A DNA stretch of 58,079 nt. Origin: an uncultured Akkermansia sp. (GTDB lineage Bacteria; Verrucomicrobiota; Verrucomicrobiia; Verrucomicrobiales; Akkermansiaceae). Where the stretch lies: NCBI GenBank assembly GCA_947588645.1, contig CANPYO010000004.1:1-58079 (forward strand). Reading direction: 5' to 3'. A program made the position numbers and the translations under genes. Of this stretch, positions 57,847 through 58,079 are shown piece by piece (within the stretch, counting starts at the first letter, position 1; each line of letters starts with the position of its first letter). A model generated the notes under the pieces. The model was given only the letters and a program-made list of their open reading frames with translations, searched no databases and was not told the DNA's origin.

Positions 57847-58079
57847 ATGGCTAACCCGGAACTCTACATCAAACCCGCCTTGCCCGAAAAAATCTTTCCC
57901 TGGCAAGATTACAATCCGCAGACGCGCGAAGAAATTGACGCTTTCTTTAATTCCCCTGAACTGCTTGTCATCAAGCAACGCATGGTCGATATGGGACGCC
58001 GTCTCTGGCAACGCGAGTTTGTGGATGGCAACGGCGGCAATCTCTCCGTGCGTGTGGCGCAGGATTTGCTGCTCTGCTC
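57847..58079 (+). CDS. Class II aldolase/adducin family protein, N-terminal part
   Basis: Only 77 codons are visible; the gene continues beyond the window. MGRRLWQREFVDGNGGNLSV is the start of a class II aldolase fold, with the GNGGNLS loop that binds substrate phosphate in fuculose-1-phosphate aldolase and ribulose-5-phosphate 4-epimerase. The substrate cannot be told from this part. It starts 76 bases after recG in AT-rich DNA that could hold its promoter. Confidence 0.8.
   Translation, partial: MANPELYIKPALPEKIFPWQDYNPQTREEIDAFFNSPELLVIKQRMVDMGRRLWQREFVDGNGGNLSVRVAQDLLLC

Overview
The window reads as the chromosome of a Gram-negative bacterium of the Verrucomicrobiota, most like Akkermansiaceae. 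This is inferred from a giant autotransporter-type repeat protein, a lysine/alanine/proline-rich histone H1-like protein next to a DksA-like protein, a small AP2-like DNA-binding protein, many lipoprotein signals and the near absence of Shine-Dalgarno sequences. No rRNA, tRNA or CRISPR array was seen.

Layout. 1-13083 (minus) is one uninterrupted reading frame: the N-terminal 4361 codons of a giant secreted protein with a GH16 beta-glucanase domain followed by about 4000 residues of autotransporter-type beta repeats. It runs off the left edge. 13745-23531 holds housekeeping genes (nadC, dprA, a tyrosine recombinase, carB, mscS, hemC, a CysJ-like reductase). 24072-25408 is a compact three-gene cassette that looks like a graspetide (omega-ester/amide peptide) system: a 72-residue precursor, a terminator-like hairpin, an MvdC/MvdD-type ATP-grasp ligase, and a 39-residue membrane peptide joined by an ATGA overlap. 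25575-32705 holds an M42 peptidase, the H1-like and DksA-like pair, L33, S18, FolE2 and an unknown 842-residue protein. 33028-40848 holds lipA, the AP2-like protein, birA with an octaheme cytochrome and a membrane protein, and two amidases. 40860-44686 (minus) holds metK preceded by two U32-like paralogues, and a lipoprotein nitroreductase. 45119-58079 holds RidA, CoaC, a YlbF protein with a Cys-rich tail, an EptA-like transferase, an MFS-PlsC fusion, a MenA-like prenyltransferase, a DUF4422-GT11 glycosyltransferase, an Amidase_2 lipoprotein, recG and the start of a class II aldolase.

Three features cut across the window. First, almost every intergenic gap carries a modular repeat: a hairpin whose stem varies, the phrase TATGTACGATGTACGATTT built on a 7-base unit, then a GC palindrome; two gaps carry long head-to-tail hairpin arrays in which the loops are kept while some stems are exchanged. 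Second, many genes start 6 to 10 bases after a good -10 box, so they are probably read from leaderless or nearly leaderless mRNAs. Third, the H1-like gene ends in A9-G-TAA with the DksA-like frame open in -1, a dnaX-type arrangement that could fuse the two proteins.

The best candidate for an undescribed system is the graspetide-like cassette. The best candidate for an undescribed regulatory or genome-structure feature is the variable-stem hairpin plus heptamer repeat family.
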